Below, piece by piece: positions 50,793 through 60,091 of a DNA stretch of 64,000 nt. The notes under the pieces were generated by a model that saw nothing but the letters and a program-made list of their open reading frames with translations, did no database searches and was not told where the DNA came from. Location: contig CAZUUA010000004.1 in NCBI GenBank assembly GCA_964623635.1, forward strand, positions 82,053 through 146,052. The letters run 5' to 3'. The translations under genes and the position numbers were made by a program. The DNA is from UMGS1696 sp964623635 (GTDB taxonomy: Bacteria > Bacillota > Clostridia > Oscillospirales > CAG-272). How positions within the stretch are numbered: the first letter of the stretch is position 1; the number at the start of each line of letters is the position of its first letter.

Positions 50793-52001
50793 ATGGGACT
50801 GAACGATACGGTATCTGCCGAACGGGTACACATTGGCTTTTTCGGCAGACGAAATGCAGGCAAATCCTCGCTGGTCAATGCGGTGACGGGACAGGCACTT
50901 TCTGTGGTCTCTGACGTACAGGGCACCACCACCGACCCGGTGCAAAAGGCCATGGAGCTGCTGCCTATTGGTCCTGTGGTGATCATCGATACGCCCGGTT
51001 ATGACGACACCGGAGCGCTAGGCAAGCTGCGTGTGGAAAAAACGGCTGCGATCCTTGCCAAGACCGACATTGCGGTGCTGGTGGTGGATGCCACATTGGG
51101 CATGGGAGACACGGAAAAGGAGCTGCTTGCCATCCTTGGGGAACGCAAGATCCCATGCCTCACGGTATTCAACAAAGCGGATCTTTTGGAAAACACACCC
51201 TTCTCCACCGAAGACGTACTGTATGTCAGCGCCGACAAAAAAATCGGGATCACGGCACTGAAAGAAAAATTAGGCAGTCTTGCCAAGCGTACCGAAAACA
51301 AGCGGCAATTGGTGTCCGATCTGCTCGCACCCGGTGACCTGGTGGTGCTGGTGATCCCCATCGATGGGGCCGCTCCCAAGGGACGACTGATCCTGCCCCA
51401 GCAGCAGACGCTGCGGGATATTTTGGACAGCCACGGTTCCGTGATCTGCTGTCAGGATACGGAGCTGCCCCAGACGCTGGCCATGCTCTCCAAGAAGCCA
51501 CGGCTGGTGATCACGGATTCCCAAGCCTTTGGACGGGTGGCAAAGGACGTACCGGCGGATGTGCCGCTGACCTCCTTCTCGATTTTGTTTGCCCGGTACA
51601 AAGGGGATCTGGCTACGCTGGTGCAGGGAGCGGCTGCCCTGTCTACCATAAAGGACGGCGACAAAGTGTTGATCGCAGAAGGCTGTACCCACCACCGACA
51701 GTGCGGCGACATTGGTACCATGAAGCTGCCCATGTGGCTCGAGAAATACACTGGTGTAAAACCGGACTACACCTTCACCTCCGGCGGCGAATTTCCATCG
51801 GATCTGTCCGACTACAAGGCGGTGATCCACTGCGGCGGCTGTATGCTGAACGAAGCGGAAATGAACCATCGGATGGAGGTCGCCAAAACCGCTGGTGTGC
51901 CCATGGTGAACTACGGTATCGCCATTGCCCAGATGCACGGGATCCTGTCACGCAGTCTGGAACCCTTTCCGGATGTACTGCGGTTGCTGCAAAACGAATA
52001 A
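50793..52001 (+). CDS. hydF: [FeFe]-hydrogenase maturation GTPase HydF
   Basis: HydF is the scaffold on which the diiron subsite is assembled before transfer to the hydrogenase. The 402-residue product has an N-terminal GTPase domain with GRRNAGKSSLVNA (18-30), DTPGYDD and FNKADLL, a dimerization region, and the C-terminal [4Fe-4S] site: Cys298-x-His300 and HCGGC (His346, Cys347, Cys350). It starts seven bases after hydG. The hydrogenase itself is not in the window. Confidence 0.97.
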   Translation: MGLNDTVSAERVHIGFFGRRNAGKSSLVNAVTGQALSVVSDVQGTTTDPVQKAMELLPIGPVVIIDTPGYDDTGALGKLRVEKTAAILAKTDIAVLVVDATLGMGDTEKELLAILGERKIPCLTVFNKADLLENTPFSTEDVLYVSADKKIGITALKEKLGSLAKRTENKRQLVSDLLAPGDLVVLVIPIDGAAPKGRLILPQQQTLRDILDSHGSVICCQDTELPQTLAMLSKKPRLVITDSQAFGRVAKDVPADVPLTSFSILFARYKGDLATLVQGAAALSTIKDGDKVLIAEGCTHHRQCGDIGTMKLPMWLEKYTGVKPDYTFTSGGEFPSDLSDYKAVIHCGGCMLNEAEMNHRMEVAKTAGVPMVNYGIAIAQMHGILSRSLEPFPDVLRLLQNE

Positions 52002-52008
52002 CAACACG

Positions 52009-52048
52009 ACCGTGGGGTCTCTTCATATAAGGGATCACACGGTTTTTG
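52009..52048 (+). terminator. Intrinsic terminator of the hydrogenase maturation operon
   Basis: ACCGTG (52009-52014) pairs with CACGGT (52038-52043), followed by TTTTTG; the stem can extend inward. Confidence 0.7.
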
Positions 52049-52106
52049 TTCATAGTTTATTTACTTTTATACATAATGTATTCACACATTTTCTCGAAAT
52101 ATGCTG

Positions 52107-52112
52107 TATAAT
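52107..52112 (+). promoter_or_regulatory. -10 element of the small lipoprotein gene
   Basis: TATAAT at 52107-52112, 39 bases before the start codon. The -35 region is poor (TTCACA at 52081 is too far). Confidence 0.45.
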
Positions 52113-52150
52113 GTAGGCAACATCAATCTGCTTTGCGGAGGACTATCATC

Positions 52151-52321
52151 ATGCACAAGAAATCCATTTTGACCCTGCTGCTGGCGGCACTTCTGACCAT
52201 GAGTGCAGTCGGCTGTGGCAATACTGCGGACAAGATCGCCTCCACGCTGGCCTCCAAGGAAACCACCGCTGCCACCGCTTTGGACAAGTTTATTGAAGAC
52301 CTCTCGGAACTGCAGCAGTAA
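52151..52321 (+). CDS. Very small lipoprotein
   Basis: A 56-residue protein: signal peptide MHKKSILTLLLAALLTMSAVGC with lipobox SAVGC, then only 34 residues (NTADKIASTLASKETT, ending KFIEDLSELQQ). Ribosome-binding site GCGGAGG. The mature part is too short to carry a known domain; it may be a degenerate remnant of a larger lipoprotein, or a small membrane-surface factor. No close neighbour in the operon sense. Confidence 0.7.
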   Translation: MHKKSILTLLLAALLTMSAVGCGNTADKIASTLASKETTAATALDKFIEDLSELQQ

Positions 52322-52442
52322 AGCGAATCTGAATATCAAAAATCCTTCTGCACCAGCTTCAAAATGAATACTATATAGCTGGTGCAGAAGATCACATCTA
52401 ATTCAAAATAATAAATTAATTCGTATAGTTTGGAGATACATC

Positions 52443-53450
52443 ATGATGAAACAAAAAACAAAATGCACCATTTCTGCCATAGCCACCGTTCTCTTGGCTT
52501 CGTCGATTGCATATGCAGATGCTGAAATACGTTCATACAGTAAAGATGTAACCATACATTATGGCATACGAGTTGCACTTGATGGCGAATATATTGATCT
52601 AATCGATTCCAATGGAAAAATAGTCGATGCATTTATATACCAAGATACAGCGTATGTACCACTTAAAACACTGGCTCCTATGCTTGGCGGTACAACACAA
52701 TATGATGCAACAACAAACACTGTAGATGTACATGACCATGATGGATATATCACGAATTTATACGTGAAAAAAGTCGAGTCCCTTGAGGAAACAATTGATA
52801 AATACCAAGAGTTAGTTTCCTTACTCGTTCAGCAAAACACATATTCTTCGTCGACTTCTGGCATAGACAGTGCTGTACAACAAAGTCTTGACGAACTAAA
52901 TTCTCTGTATCAGAAATACTACATAGACTACTACAACATTGGCAATGACCGGTTGGATTCTATCAATAATGGAACAGCAAACAACCAAGATGCATGGCAG
53001 AGGTTGTACAATTCTATGGGTGAACAACTCAATGATATGGCGCAACATTCAACAGATGTGATGCAGGCAGCAAACAAAGCCAATTCTAGCACAAAAGACA
53101 CTCTTAGCATCTCCTATTCTTTTCCGCTTCATCTATATTCTAACGATGGCAAAGTATATCTTGGGAAATGCGTAATCGATGACAGAGATAAAGATAGTAT
53201 CTGGTACGCCATGGTCGGAGGTGATTATTCCAGTGAATTCAGTAAAACAAGTATCTGGAACACATTTGGTGAATACGGCAGTAACTTGATCGGAAAAAAT
53301 AATAGCGCATTCAACGATAATGCAAAGACGCCTCCCAAAATTGTCGATAATGACGGGACATTTGTCGCATATCTGACAACAAACGAAAAAATTGAAAATG
53401 GCTGGACAATTGAAAAGTTGAGACAGTTCGTAGTAAATAATGGACAATAA
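52443..53450 (+). CDS. AT-rich secreted protein with copper amine oxidase N-like domain
   Basis: A 335-residue exported protein. Signal peptide about residues 1-25 (ending AYA). Residues 27-100 resemble the stalk-like copper amine oxidase N-terminal domain: IRVALDGEYIDL, then IYQDTAYVPLKTLAPMLGGTTQYDATTNTVDV. A coiled helical part (about 105-220, many Q, N, S) follows, then a beta-rich C-terminal part. The gene is visibly richer in A/T than everything around it, in codon choice too (many AAA, ATA, TTA), suggesting foreign origin or different selection. Two adjacent ATGs, 52443 and 52446, could start it. Confidence 0.78.
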   Translation: MMKQKTKCTISAIATVLLASSIAYADAEIRSYSKDVTIHYGIRVALDGEYIDLIDSNGKIVDAFIYQDTAYVPLKTLAPMLGGTTQYDATTNTVDVHDHDGYITNLYVKKVESLEETIDKYQELVSLLVQQNTYSSSTSGIDSAVQQSLDELNSLYQKYYIDYYNIGNDRLDSINNGTANNQDAWQRLYNSMGEQLNDMAQHSTDVMQAANKANSSTKDTLSISYSFPLHLYSNDGKVYLGKCVIDDRDKDSIWYAMVGGDYSSEFSKTSIWNTFGEYGSNLIGKNNSAFNDNAKTPPKIVDNDGTFVAYLTTNEKIENGWTIEKLRQFVVNNGQ

Positions 53451-53510
53451 TGTCACTACAATCTATAAGCTTGTCTCCACATTACACCTATACCGATACG
53501 TGCCTTGTGG

Positions 53511-54236
53511 TTATGTATCGGTCTTTTCGTTTGTATGCGGCTGCTCGGCATTTCGTTTTTGGCTGATCCGATGGTAGAGCCAAAGTCCACCACCGCTGAC
53601 ACAGGCCGTCGCCACCAGGATGATCACGGCTGCGGCGTATTGGGATGTGCCCAGTGCATGGCCGCCTAAGGTGGAGGTCAAAATAGACGGCAGACGACCC
53701 ACCGTTTGGATCAGGCACCAGCGCACCAAAGAAATATCTGTCAAACCGGCAAAGTAGCACAGCAGATCCTTGGGTGTGCCCGGCAGGAAAAATAGCAGGG
53801 CAAGCAGAGCATCTCGTTTTTTTGACCCGTGCAGGAATCGGAGCGAGCGGATCTTTTCCATGGGAAAGAAGGTCTCCACCACCTGCATCCCAAAGCGCTT
53901 CACAAACAGAAATACCAGGATCCCACCGATGGCCTCGCCCAGCAGGCATAGGATCGTTCCACGCATCGCACCAAAGACGTACCCGGCTGCCAGCTCCAGG
54001 GGTTCACCGGGGATCACGGCGGCAAACACCTGCACGACCAGCATCAGCACAAACAGGATCCAGCCATACCAGCCTTTGGTGTCCAGCCATTTTCGGAAGG
54101 CATCCGTATCGCCTGCCAACTTTAACATCGGTCGTCCGATGCACCAGGCCGTCACAAGCATCAGTGCCAGAAACACCATTACGCCGCCGATGACCAATAT
54201 TTTCTTTTGTCTCTTCGACCACTGCTTTCTTGCCAT
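53511..54236 (-). CDS. TVP38/TMEM64 family membrane protein
   Basis: A 241-residue polytopic protein with about six membrane segments. The family signature is clear: VQVFAAVIPGEPLELAAGYVFGAMRGTILCLLGEAIGG near residues 66-102 and FFLPGTPKDLLCYFAGLTDI near 148-167. These VTT/DedA-like proteins are linked to lipid transport or membrane homeostasis; specific function is unknown. Start at 54236 follows AAAAGGA. It is convergent with the AT-rich gene. Confidence 0.9.
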   Translation of the reverse strand: MARKQWSKRQKKILVIGGVMVFLALMLVTAWCIGRPMLKLAGDTDAFRKWLDTKGWYGWILFVLMLVVQVFAAVIPGEPLELAAGYVFGAMRGTILCLLGEAIGGILVFLFVKRFGMQVVETFFPMEKIRSLRFLHGSKKRDALLALLFFLPGTPKDLLCYFAGLTDISLVRWCLIQTVGRLPSILTSTLGGHALGTSQYAAAVIILVATACVSGGGLWLYHRISQKRNAEQPHTNEKTDT

Positions 54237-54385
54237 GTGTGCCACATCCTTTTCTTTTTTTACACCTATAGGATACCGCAAAAACGTGAACAAATCTGCT
54301 TTCTTCCATTGGAATTTTTTGAGAATTCCCTTAAGATTTTTTATATGGGAAAGTGATCGATTTTTGTTGCATGGCGAAATCATTG

Positions 54386-54414
54386 TTGACATTTCCTGTA
54401 CAATATGGTATAAT
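54386..54414 (+). promoter_or_regulatory. Promoter of the frameshifted binding protein gene
   Basis: TTGACA (54386-54391), 17-base spacer, TATAAT (54409-54414): a perfect consensus. Confidence 0.92.
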
Positions 54415-54457
54415 AGGCAAAATCACAAAAATCTTTTTTTGGTAAAAGGAGCACGTC

Positions 54458-55977
54458 ATGCGGAAGAAAATGATCACCTGTCTACTTCTCATCGCCATGC
54501 TGACCGGGACGTTGGTCGGCTGTGGAGACAACGTTTCTACGGAGACCAAGGATGCAGCAGCGGCAACAGACACAACGGTAACCGAGACCCAAAAGGAAAC
54601 GACCGAGGCAGAATCCAGAAAGGCCATTGCCGATGATCTGCCTGCCAGCGATTTTGGCGGCAAGGAATTTATCGTACTGGGTGCGGCAGCGAATTCCAAT
54701 CCCATCGAAGACTTCCGGGGATTCGTGATCGCCGATGAAATGACCGGTGAGATCGTCAACGATGCCGTGTACAACCGGAACCTAACCATCAGCGAACGGT
54801 TCAATGCTGTGATCGGCTACGAAGCACCGGGCAGCGGCTACAGCGACTCCAACAACTTTGTCAAGAAGGCCGTTACCTCCGGGGAAGCCGATGCCTTCCA
54901 TCTGGCGTCCTTCCACGTGGTATCCAATGGTTCTCTGGTGACCCAAGGCTACTACATGAACTGGTACGACATTCCCCACATCGATTTCTCCAAGCCTTGG
55001 TGGTCGGACTCCACGGTCAATGACCTGACAGAAAACGGCAGATGCTTCCTGGCTGTGGGAGATGCCGCTGTGTCTTCGGTTTCCCAGACCTATTGTATGC
55101 TGGTGAACAAGACCAAGCTGGTCGATTATGATGTGCCCAATGTGTACACGACACCGTTCGGGAAGGCAAGTGGACGCTGGACTACATCCAGGAAATCGGC
55201 GATAGTATGTCCCAGGACCTGAACGGCGATGGTGTGATGGATGAAAACGACTTCTACGGCTTCGGCTCCAACTTCGCCTCCAACACCAATGCGTACCTGT
55301 GGGCCTTTGACCATCTGATCTTCCAGCGGAATGACGAAGGCAAGCTGGAATTCTCCTACTACGATGAGAAGCTGGTCAACATCATGGACAAGCTGTACAA
55401 GGTATTCGTAGAGGACACCAACGTGTTCTGCCCGACGACCGGCAAGAACGGCATTCACGAGCACAATATGGCACTGGAACAGTTCAAGAATTCCCGCTGC
55501 GTATTCATCAATGCCCTGCTGTCCCAGACCATCACCTACCTGTCCGAAATGGAAGACGTATACGGTATCCTGCCCTACCCCAAGTATGACGAAAACCAGG
55601 CCGAATACAAGACCATGGTGGACGGCAACCACGAAGCTATGGGTGTCGGTAAGAACGTGGTCGACCTGGAATTTGTGGGTATCATCACGGAAGCCATGTG
55701 CGCCGAATCCTTCAAGCAGGTGCTGCCGGCGTATTATGACGTATGCCTGAAGTCCCGGTATGCCGACGAACCGGACGACGCCGAAATGATCGAGCTGTGC
55801 GTAGATTCCCGTGTGTTCGACATGGGCTATGTGTACGACGGCTGGAACGGTGTATCCTTCTACATCCAGCGCCTGATCGCCGACAGGAACAAGGACATCG
55901 CTTCCTACTACGCCAAGAACGAAAAGGCAGCCATCAAGCATTACGATGAAGTGCTGGCTATGTTCTATCAGGAATAA
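54458..55977 (+). pseudogene. Extracellular solute-binding lipoprotein, frameshifted
   Basis: A binding protein of the same general type as the one at 14955, split by a two-base shift. The first part (54458-55147) has a signal peptide with lipobox TLVGC; the second continues to 55977 in another frame. At 55145-55152 the sequence TAC-AC-GAC reads correctly if the extra AC at 55148-55149 is removed, joining VDYDVPNVY to DTVREGKWTLDYIQEIG. The corrected product would be 505 residues. No other damage is visible and promoter, ribosome-binding site and terminator are intact, so this is either a very recent mutation or a sequencing/assembly error. No ABC permease is nearby. Confidence 0.85.
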
Positions 55978-55987
55978 CGTTAACCAA

Positions 55988-56032
55988 CAAAAACTCTCCT
56001 GTTTCCCATTCTTTCGGGGCAGGAGAGTTTTT
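55988..56032. terminator. Bidirectional intrinsic terminator
   Basis: AAACTCTCCTG pairs with CAGGAGAGTTT, T-rich flanks on both sides; between the binding protein gene and the convergent dehydrogenase gene. Confidence 0.9.
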
Positions 56033-56056
56033 CTGTGTTTCACATCAATTTGTCGT

Positions 56057-57016
56057 TTACAACACCCGGTTCACGCCTTTGCCGGTTTGGACAAAGGAAC
56101 CCAGGTTTTCGTCTAAGATATCGATCAGCCGCAGTCGTGCTTCCTTGGAGGTCCAGGCGCAGTGGGGCGTGATCCGACAGTTTTTCACCGTCAGCAGGGG
56201 ACAATCCGGAGCGGCCGGTTCTATGGTCAGCACGTCCAATCCGGCACCACCCAGCTTGCTACGATTCAATGCGTCTGCCACATCAGCTTCGTTCAGCACT
56301 GCGCCACGGGACGTATTGATCAGCACCGCACCGTCCCGCATCTGGTCAAGAAACGTCTTGTTCACCATACCACGGGTCTCGTCGGTCAAGGGACAATGCA
56401 GGGACACAAAATCCGACTGCTGCAGCAGCTCCGTGGGGGTCACGTACTTGATACCGTCTTCGGTGCCGCTTTGCTTGGAACGCTTGGTGGCCAGCACCTG
56501 CATACCAAAGGCCTGACACATTTTGGCAAGTGCTTTTCCAATGGCACCACAGCCGTAGATACCCACGGTCTTCCCTGCCAGCTCCATGAACCGCACGGTC
56601 TGGTACTGGAAGCCGGGGATACCCGTCCACATTCCTTCCTTGACAATGCCGCACAGACCGTCCAGATCGGTGGCAAAGGAGAGAAGCAGGGTGAAGGCGT
56701 GCTGGGCTACCGACATGGTGGAATACCCCGGCACGTTGCACACCTCGATACCCTTTGCACGGCAGGCCGGTACATCGATCATGTCATAACCGGTGCCAAG
56801 GGCAGAAACGTAGCGCACATTCGGACACCGCTCCAGCACGCTTTGGTCGATGCGCACCCGGTTGGTGAACACGATCTCTGCGTCTCCGATGACCTCGGCT
56901 GCCCTTTCGTTTGGGGTCTTATCATACACGGCCGCCTCGCCATATTTGGTGAGAAAGTCCCAGCTGATATCGCCGGGGTTCACCGCAAATCCATCTAATA
57001 CTACGATCTTCATCAT
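56057..57016 (-). CDS. D-2-hydroxyacid dehydrogenase (hydroxypyruvate/glycerate type)
   Basis: A 319-residue NAD-dependent dehydrogenase. The N-terminus MKIVVLDGFAVNPGDISWD is typical of glycerate dehydrogenases. The nucleotide-binding motif VGIYGCGAIGKALAK lies near residues 148-162; the catalytic arginine is in LINTSRGAVLNE, the glutamate in LTIEPAAPDCP, and the histidine in ITPHCAWTSKEAR. The last gene of the minus-strand sugar-acid operon, it starts two bases after the preceding stop. Reduction of hydroxypyruvate or oxidation of glycerate would fit the operon. Confidence 0.92.
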   Translation of the reverse strand: MMKIVVLDGFAVNPGDISWDFLTKYGEAAVYDKTPNERAAEVIGDAEIVFTNRVRIDQSVLERCPNVRYVSALGTGYDMIDVPACRAKGIEVCNVPGYSTMSVAQHAFTLLLSFATDLDGLCGIVKEGMWTGIPGFQYQTVRFMELAGKTVGIYGCGAIGKALAKMCQAFGMQVLATKRSKQSGTEDGIKYVTPTELLQQSDFVSLHCPLTDETRGMVNKTFLDQMRDGAVLINTSRGAVLNEADVADALNRSKLGGAGLDVLTIEPAAPDCPLLTVKNCRITPHCAWTSKEARLRLIDILDENLGSFVQTGKGVNRVL

Positions 57017-57017
57017 A

Positions 57018-57917
57018 TTATATATGCACGATTTCCTTTCCGTCATGGAGCAGCACGCCGTAGCCCAGACCCATGGTGCCGCCGTTTTGCAGGTGCTTTT
57101 TCAGCTGGCGTTGCAGGGGTGTGGTCTCCGGCAGTGTATCCGGTTCGTAGGAGTCTCGCACGCCAAACACACGCCACAGGTCACCGCTGTCCGGCCGATC
57201 CAATTCGCTGATGATGGTGAAATTCTCCATGAACGACAGGATCCGGGAGTCCGTGGCGCAGAACAGGCGGTTTTTCGGGTATAGCAGCCAGGAGTGACAC
57301 ACAATGGGCGTGATCCCGGCCTTGCCGAAGTAGCGGTAGGCACGGCAGAAGGAATCCTGTACCGCTGCAGGATCCAAATGTCCGTCGGCGGGAATGTGGG
57401 TGTTGATCACCGGGTCGCCCTTGTGGAGCGTGATGTCGCCAAGGGTACAGGGCTGCTCCCATTCATATTCGATGATGTGGAATTCCAGCCGACCCAGCCG
57501 CACGATCTTGGCCGTCCAGAAGTTGTGGATCCAGCCATACTGGTACACGCCTAAGTGATGTCGGTTCTCGATGCAGGTCTGCGTCCACACCCAGATGTCA
57601 CGCATGGATGCCCAGTAGATCTCTTCATCAATATGGTGTTCCCGGTAGTACCGATGGGAAGCCTCGGTCAAGAGTAGGCATACAGCCAGCATACCCAGGT
57701 CGTCTTCCAATCCCAGAGAACGGGTGATGGCGTAGACCTTATCCATGTCGTCCTCGCCAACAAGCAGGTCGTTTGCCAACGCTTGCCATGCATCCGGCAT
57801 CGTTTCCAAAATCTGGTACATCACCGGGGAAAGCACGCCGATCTGCTCGCCGGTAAAGCCGATCTTCACTGCGGCTTCGAGGGCATGGATGAATGTATTT
57901 TGCAGTTCGTTTGTCAT
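57018..57917 (-). CDS. Acyltransferase-domain protein with GNAT-like C-terminus
   Basis: A 299-residue protein of a family usually annotated only as acyltransferase domain-containing (GNAT-like N and C domains). Marks are the helical N-terminal part (DAWQALANDLLVGEDDMDKVYAI), YQYGWIHNFWTAKIVRLGRLEFHIIEYEW near residues 122-150, and GDPVINTHIPADGHLDPAAVQDSF, then ITPIVCHSWLLYPKNRLF. The paired His-Ile-Pro and Cys-His-Ser-Trp phrases look conserved. The reaction is unknown. It starts 11 bases after the transporter gene with an AAAGGAG site. Confidence 0.75.
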   Translation of the reverse strand: MTNELQNTFIHALEAAVKIGFTGEQIGVLSPVMYQILETMPDAWQALANDLLVGEDDMDKVYAITRSLGLEDDLGMLAVCLLLTEASHRYYREHHIDEEIYWASMRDIWVWTQTCIENRHHLGVYQYGWIHNFWTAKIVRLGRLEFHIIEYEWEQPCTLGDITLHKGDPVINTHIPADGHLDPAAVQDSFCRAYRYFGKAGITPIVCHSWLLYPKNRLFCATDSRILSFMENFTIISELDRPDSGDLWRVFGVRDSYEPDTLPETTPLQRQLKKHLQNGGTMGLGYGVLLHDGKEIVHI

Positions 57918-57928
57918 AGTTTTCTCCT

Positions 57929-58903
57929 TTATGCAGGAATGAGGAACAGGCCGATCCCAACCACAGTCAGGGTCAGGCTGATGAGTGTGGGCTTGCGGAT
58001 CCGTTCATGGAAGAACAGCCAGCCAAAGACCGCACCCATAAAGATGACCACACCGGACAACAGCGGGAACTGGATGGACGAATCCATGGTCACGGCGCAG
58101 CGCAGAGAGAAGATATTGCCCAGTGCGTTGCACACCGCATATCCGGCAGTCAGACCAAGCAACAGCACGAACAGTTTGCCCGTCATGGAGTCTTTGCCGA
58201 TCTCATAGTACACGGTGCGCACGGGATGCTTTTCGCCCTTGGCTGCCGTCTGGATGGTACGGATCACCAGTACAACAAAGCCGATGGTCAGTCCCACCAG
58301 GGCATTGAGCAGCACAAAGCCGTCGGTATCCACTTCGCCGGTGGAAAGCGCCATAGCACCGTCGGCGATCTGGTGAGCCTTGGAGAACACGCTGACCATG
58401 CCGTTGCCGCAGAATGTCATGAGGCAGAAGATGATATACCGTACTCTGTCTTGCTTCGTGCGAGCCACGCTTTCCGCACTGGGATCCTTTTCCAGTGTGG
58501 TGGGAATAAGAGACGCGATGAGTACGAGAATACCCAAAATTTTCCACAAGGTGACCGGCTCGTCCAGGAACCATACGCCATAGAAGAACGGCAGGATCAT
58601 GCCACCCAGCAGGCAAAACGAGGTCACTGCGGACACCTTGCCATAACGCATGGCGAACAGGGATCCCGTGGTGGAAACAAGGCCGGAAACAGAATACAAA
58701 ATCGAATAGAGGATCGAAATGCCTGTCACGGCGAAAGGCGTCTTGGTGGTCAGGAGCAAATACAGCCCCATGAAAATGTAGATGTGGAACTGGTTCCAAG
58801 CGGTGATGCCAAAGCCGCCTTTGGTGTTCTTCTGGAAGCACTTCTGGAAAATGAACTGGATCGAGAAGAACAGGCAGGCAAGCAGTAAAAATTGCAGCTC
58901 CAT
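57929..58903 (-). CDS. DMT superfamily (EamA-like) transporter
   Basis: A 324-residue membrane protein with about ten hydrophobic segments in two related halves, as in EamA/DMT transporters. Visible are the first helix QFLLLACLFFSIQFIFQKCF, a central pair ILGILVLIASLIPTTL at the end of the first half, and a final LISLTLTVVGIGLFLIPA at the matching place in the second half. Substrate is not known; in this operon a sugar acid or related metabolite is plausible. It starts three bases before the end of the kinase gene region (gap of three bases). Confidence 0.85.
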   Translation of the reverse strand: MELQFLLLACLFFSIQFIFQKCFQKNTKGGFGITAWNQFHIYIFMGLYLLLTTKTPFAVTGISILYSILYSVSGLVSTTGSLFAMRYGKVSAVTSFCLLGGMILPFFYGVWFLDEPVTLWKILGILVLIASLIPTTLEKDPSAESVARTKQDRVRYIIFCLMTFCGNGMVSVFSKAHQIADGAMALSTGEVDTDGFVLLNALVGLTIGFVVLVIRTIQTAAKGEKHPVRTVYYEIGKDSMTGKLFVLLLGLTAGYAVCNALGNIFSLRCAVTMDSSIQFPLLSGVVIFMGAVFGWLFFHERIRKPTLISLTLTVVGIGLFLIPA

Positions 58904-58906
58904 CGG

Positions 58907-59980
58907 TTATCTCTTCACTCGTGCGTTACCGCCCCAGACGGACCAGATCATTTCTTCATCGGCCGGCTGTGCGTAGTCGGTCAGGAACGTGGTAGCCAGT
59001 GCGCCGGATGCCCAGCCGAACTGTACCCACTTTTCCGGTTCCCAGCCCTGCAGGATGGCATAGAGCAGACCGCCTACAAAGCCGTCACCGCCGCCGATCC
59101 GGTCCAATACGTGGATAGGTCTGGGTTCGGCGATGTGCCAGCCGTCCTCAGCCAGCAGGATCGCACCCCAGATGTGTTCGTTTACGTTGACCACCTGCCG
59201 CAGGGTCGTGGCAAATACGGATGCGTTGGGGAAGGATTTTTTCACCTCGCCGATCATTTCCTGGAAGGATGCAATCTTGGAGGACAGATCCTTGCCACCG
59301 GCTTCCGGCCCCTTCATGCCCAGAGCCAGCTGGAAGTCCTCTTCGTTCCCCACCAGAATGTCGGCAAGAGATGCGATCTCGGTGAAGATGGCTCTTAGCT
59401 CTTCTTCACGGTTCTTCCAGAAGGAGGCACGATAATTGATATCAAAGGAGATCAGCGTACCGTACTTCTTGGCGGCACGGGCAAGCTCCAGACAGAACTG
59501 GCTGGTCTCCGGAGACAGTGCGCCGATGAGCCCGGACAGGTGCAGGATCTGTACGCCTTCCTTGCCGAAAATGCGGTCGGTGTCGAAGTCCTTGATGTTC
59601 AGGGTGCGTCCCACTTCCCCGGCTCTGTCGTTGCACACACGGGGACCACGGGAGCCATAGCCGCTGTCGGCAATGTTGAACTGGTGCCGGTATCCCCAGG
59701 GACCACCCTGCTCTACCTCGGCACCTTCGTAGTCGATGCCACGGGAACGGAGGTTGCGCTTGATGAAGTCGGCGATGGGGCTATCCTTGACAAATGTCGT
59801 CAGCACCTTGGTCTTAAGACCCAGGTAGGACGAGATGGACAGCACGTTGGATTCGGCAGAGGTGGCCTGCATAAAGAAGTTGTCGCTGGATGCCACGGGC
59901 TGACCGTGCATGGGGCAGATACGCACGCCCATGGAGGTAGGCACAACGATGGCATATTGGCAGTTTTCACGAATTTTCAT
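58907..59980 (-). CDS. PfkB family sugar kinase, 2-keto-3-deoxygluconate kinase-like
   Basis: A 357-residue ribokinase-fold kinase. The sugar-binding N-terminus is SSDNFFMQATSAESNVLSISSYLG; the central part has ILHLSGLIGALSPETSQF and FDINYRASFWKNREE, the latter typical of KDG kinases. The PfkB anion hole and catalytic aspartate are in DRIGGGDGFVGGLLYAIL near residues 289-306, in place of the usual GAGD. The operon (epimerase-like, gnd, dehydrogenase) fits a role in sugar-acid breakdown. Start at 59980 follows AAAGGAG. Confidence 0.9.
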   Translation of the reverse strand: MKIRENCQYAIVVPTSMGVRICPMHGQPVASSDNFFMQATSAESNVLSISSYLGLKTKVLTTFVKDSPIADFIKRNLRSRGIDYEGAEVEQGGPWGYRHQFNIADSGYGSRGPRVCNDRAGEVGRTLNIKDFDTDRIFGKEGVQILHLSGLIGALSPETSQFCLELARAAKKYGTLISFDINYRASFWKNREEELRAIFTEIASLADILVGNEEDFQLALGMKGPEAGGKDLSSKIASFQEMIGEVKKSFPNASVFATTLRQVVNVNEHIWGAILLAEDGWHIAEPRPIHVLDRIGGGDGFVGGLLYAILQGWEPEKWVQFGWASGALATTFLTDYAQPADEEMIWSVWGGNARVKR

Positions 59981-60091
59981 GGGAGGATTCTCCTTTTTAT
60001 TAATATCATATCCATATCAGCGTTACACTACAGGAAATGGCTCTCGCACGGAACAGCCAAGGCAGTTCCCTACAGGATGTATGGCGTTATT

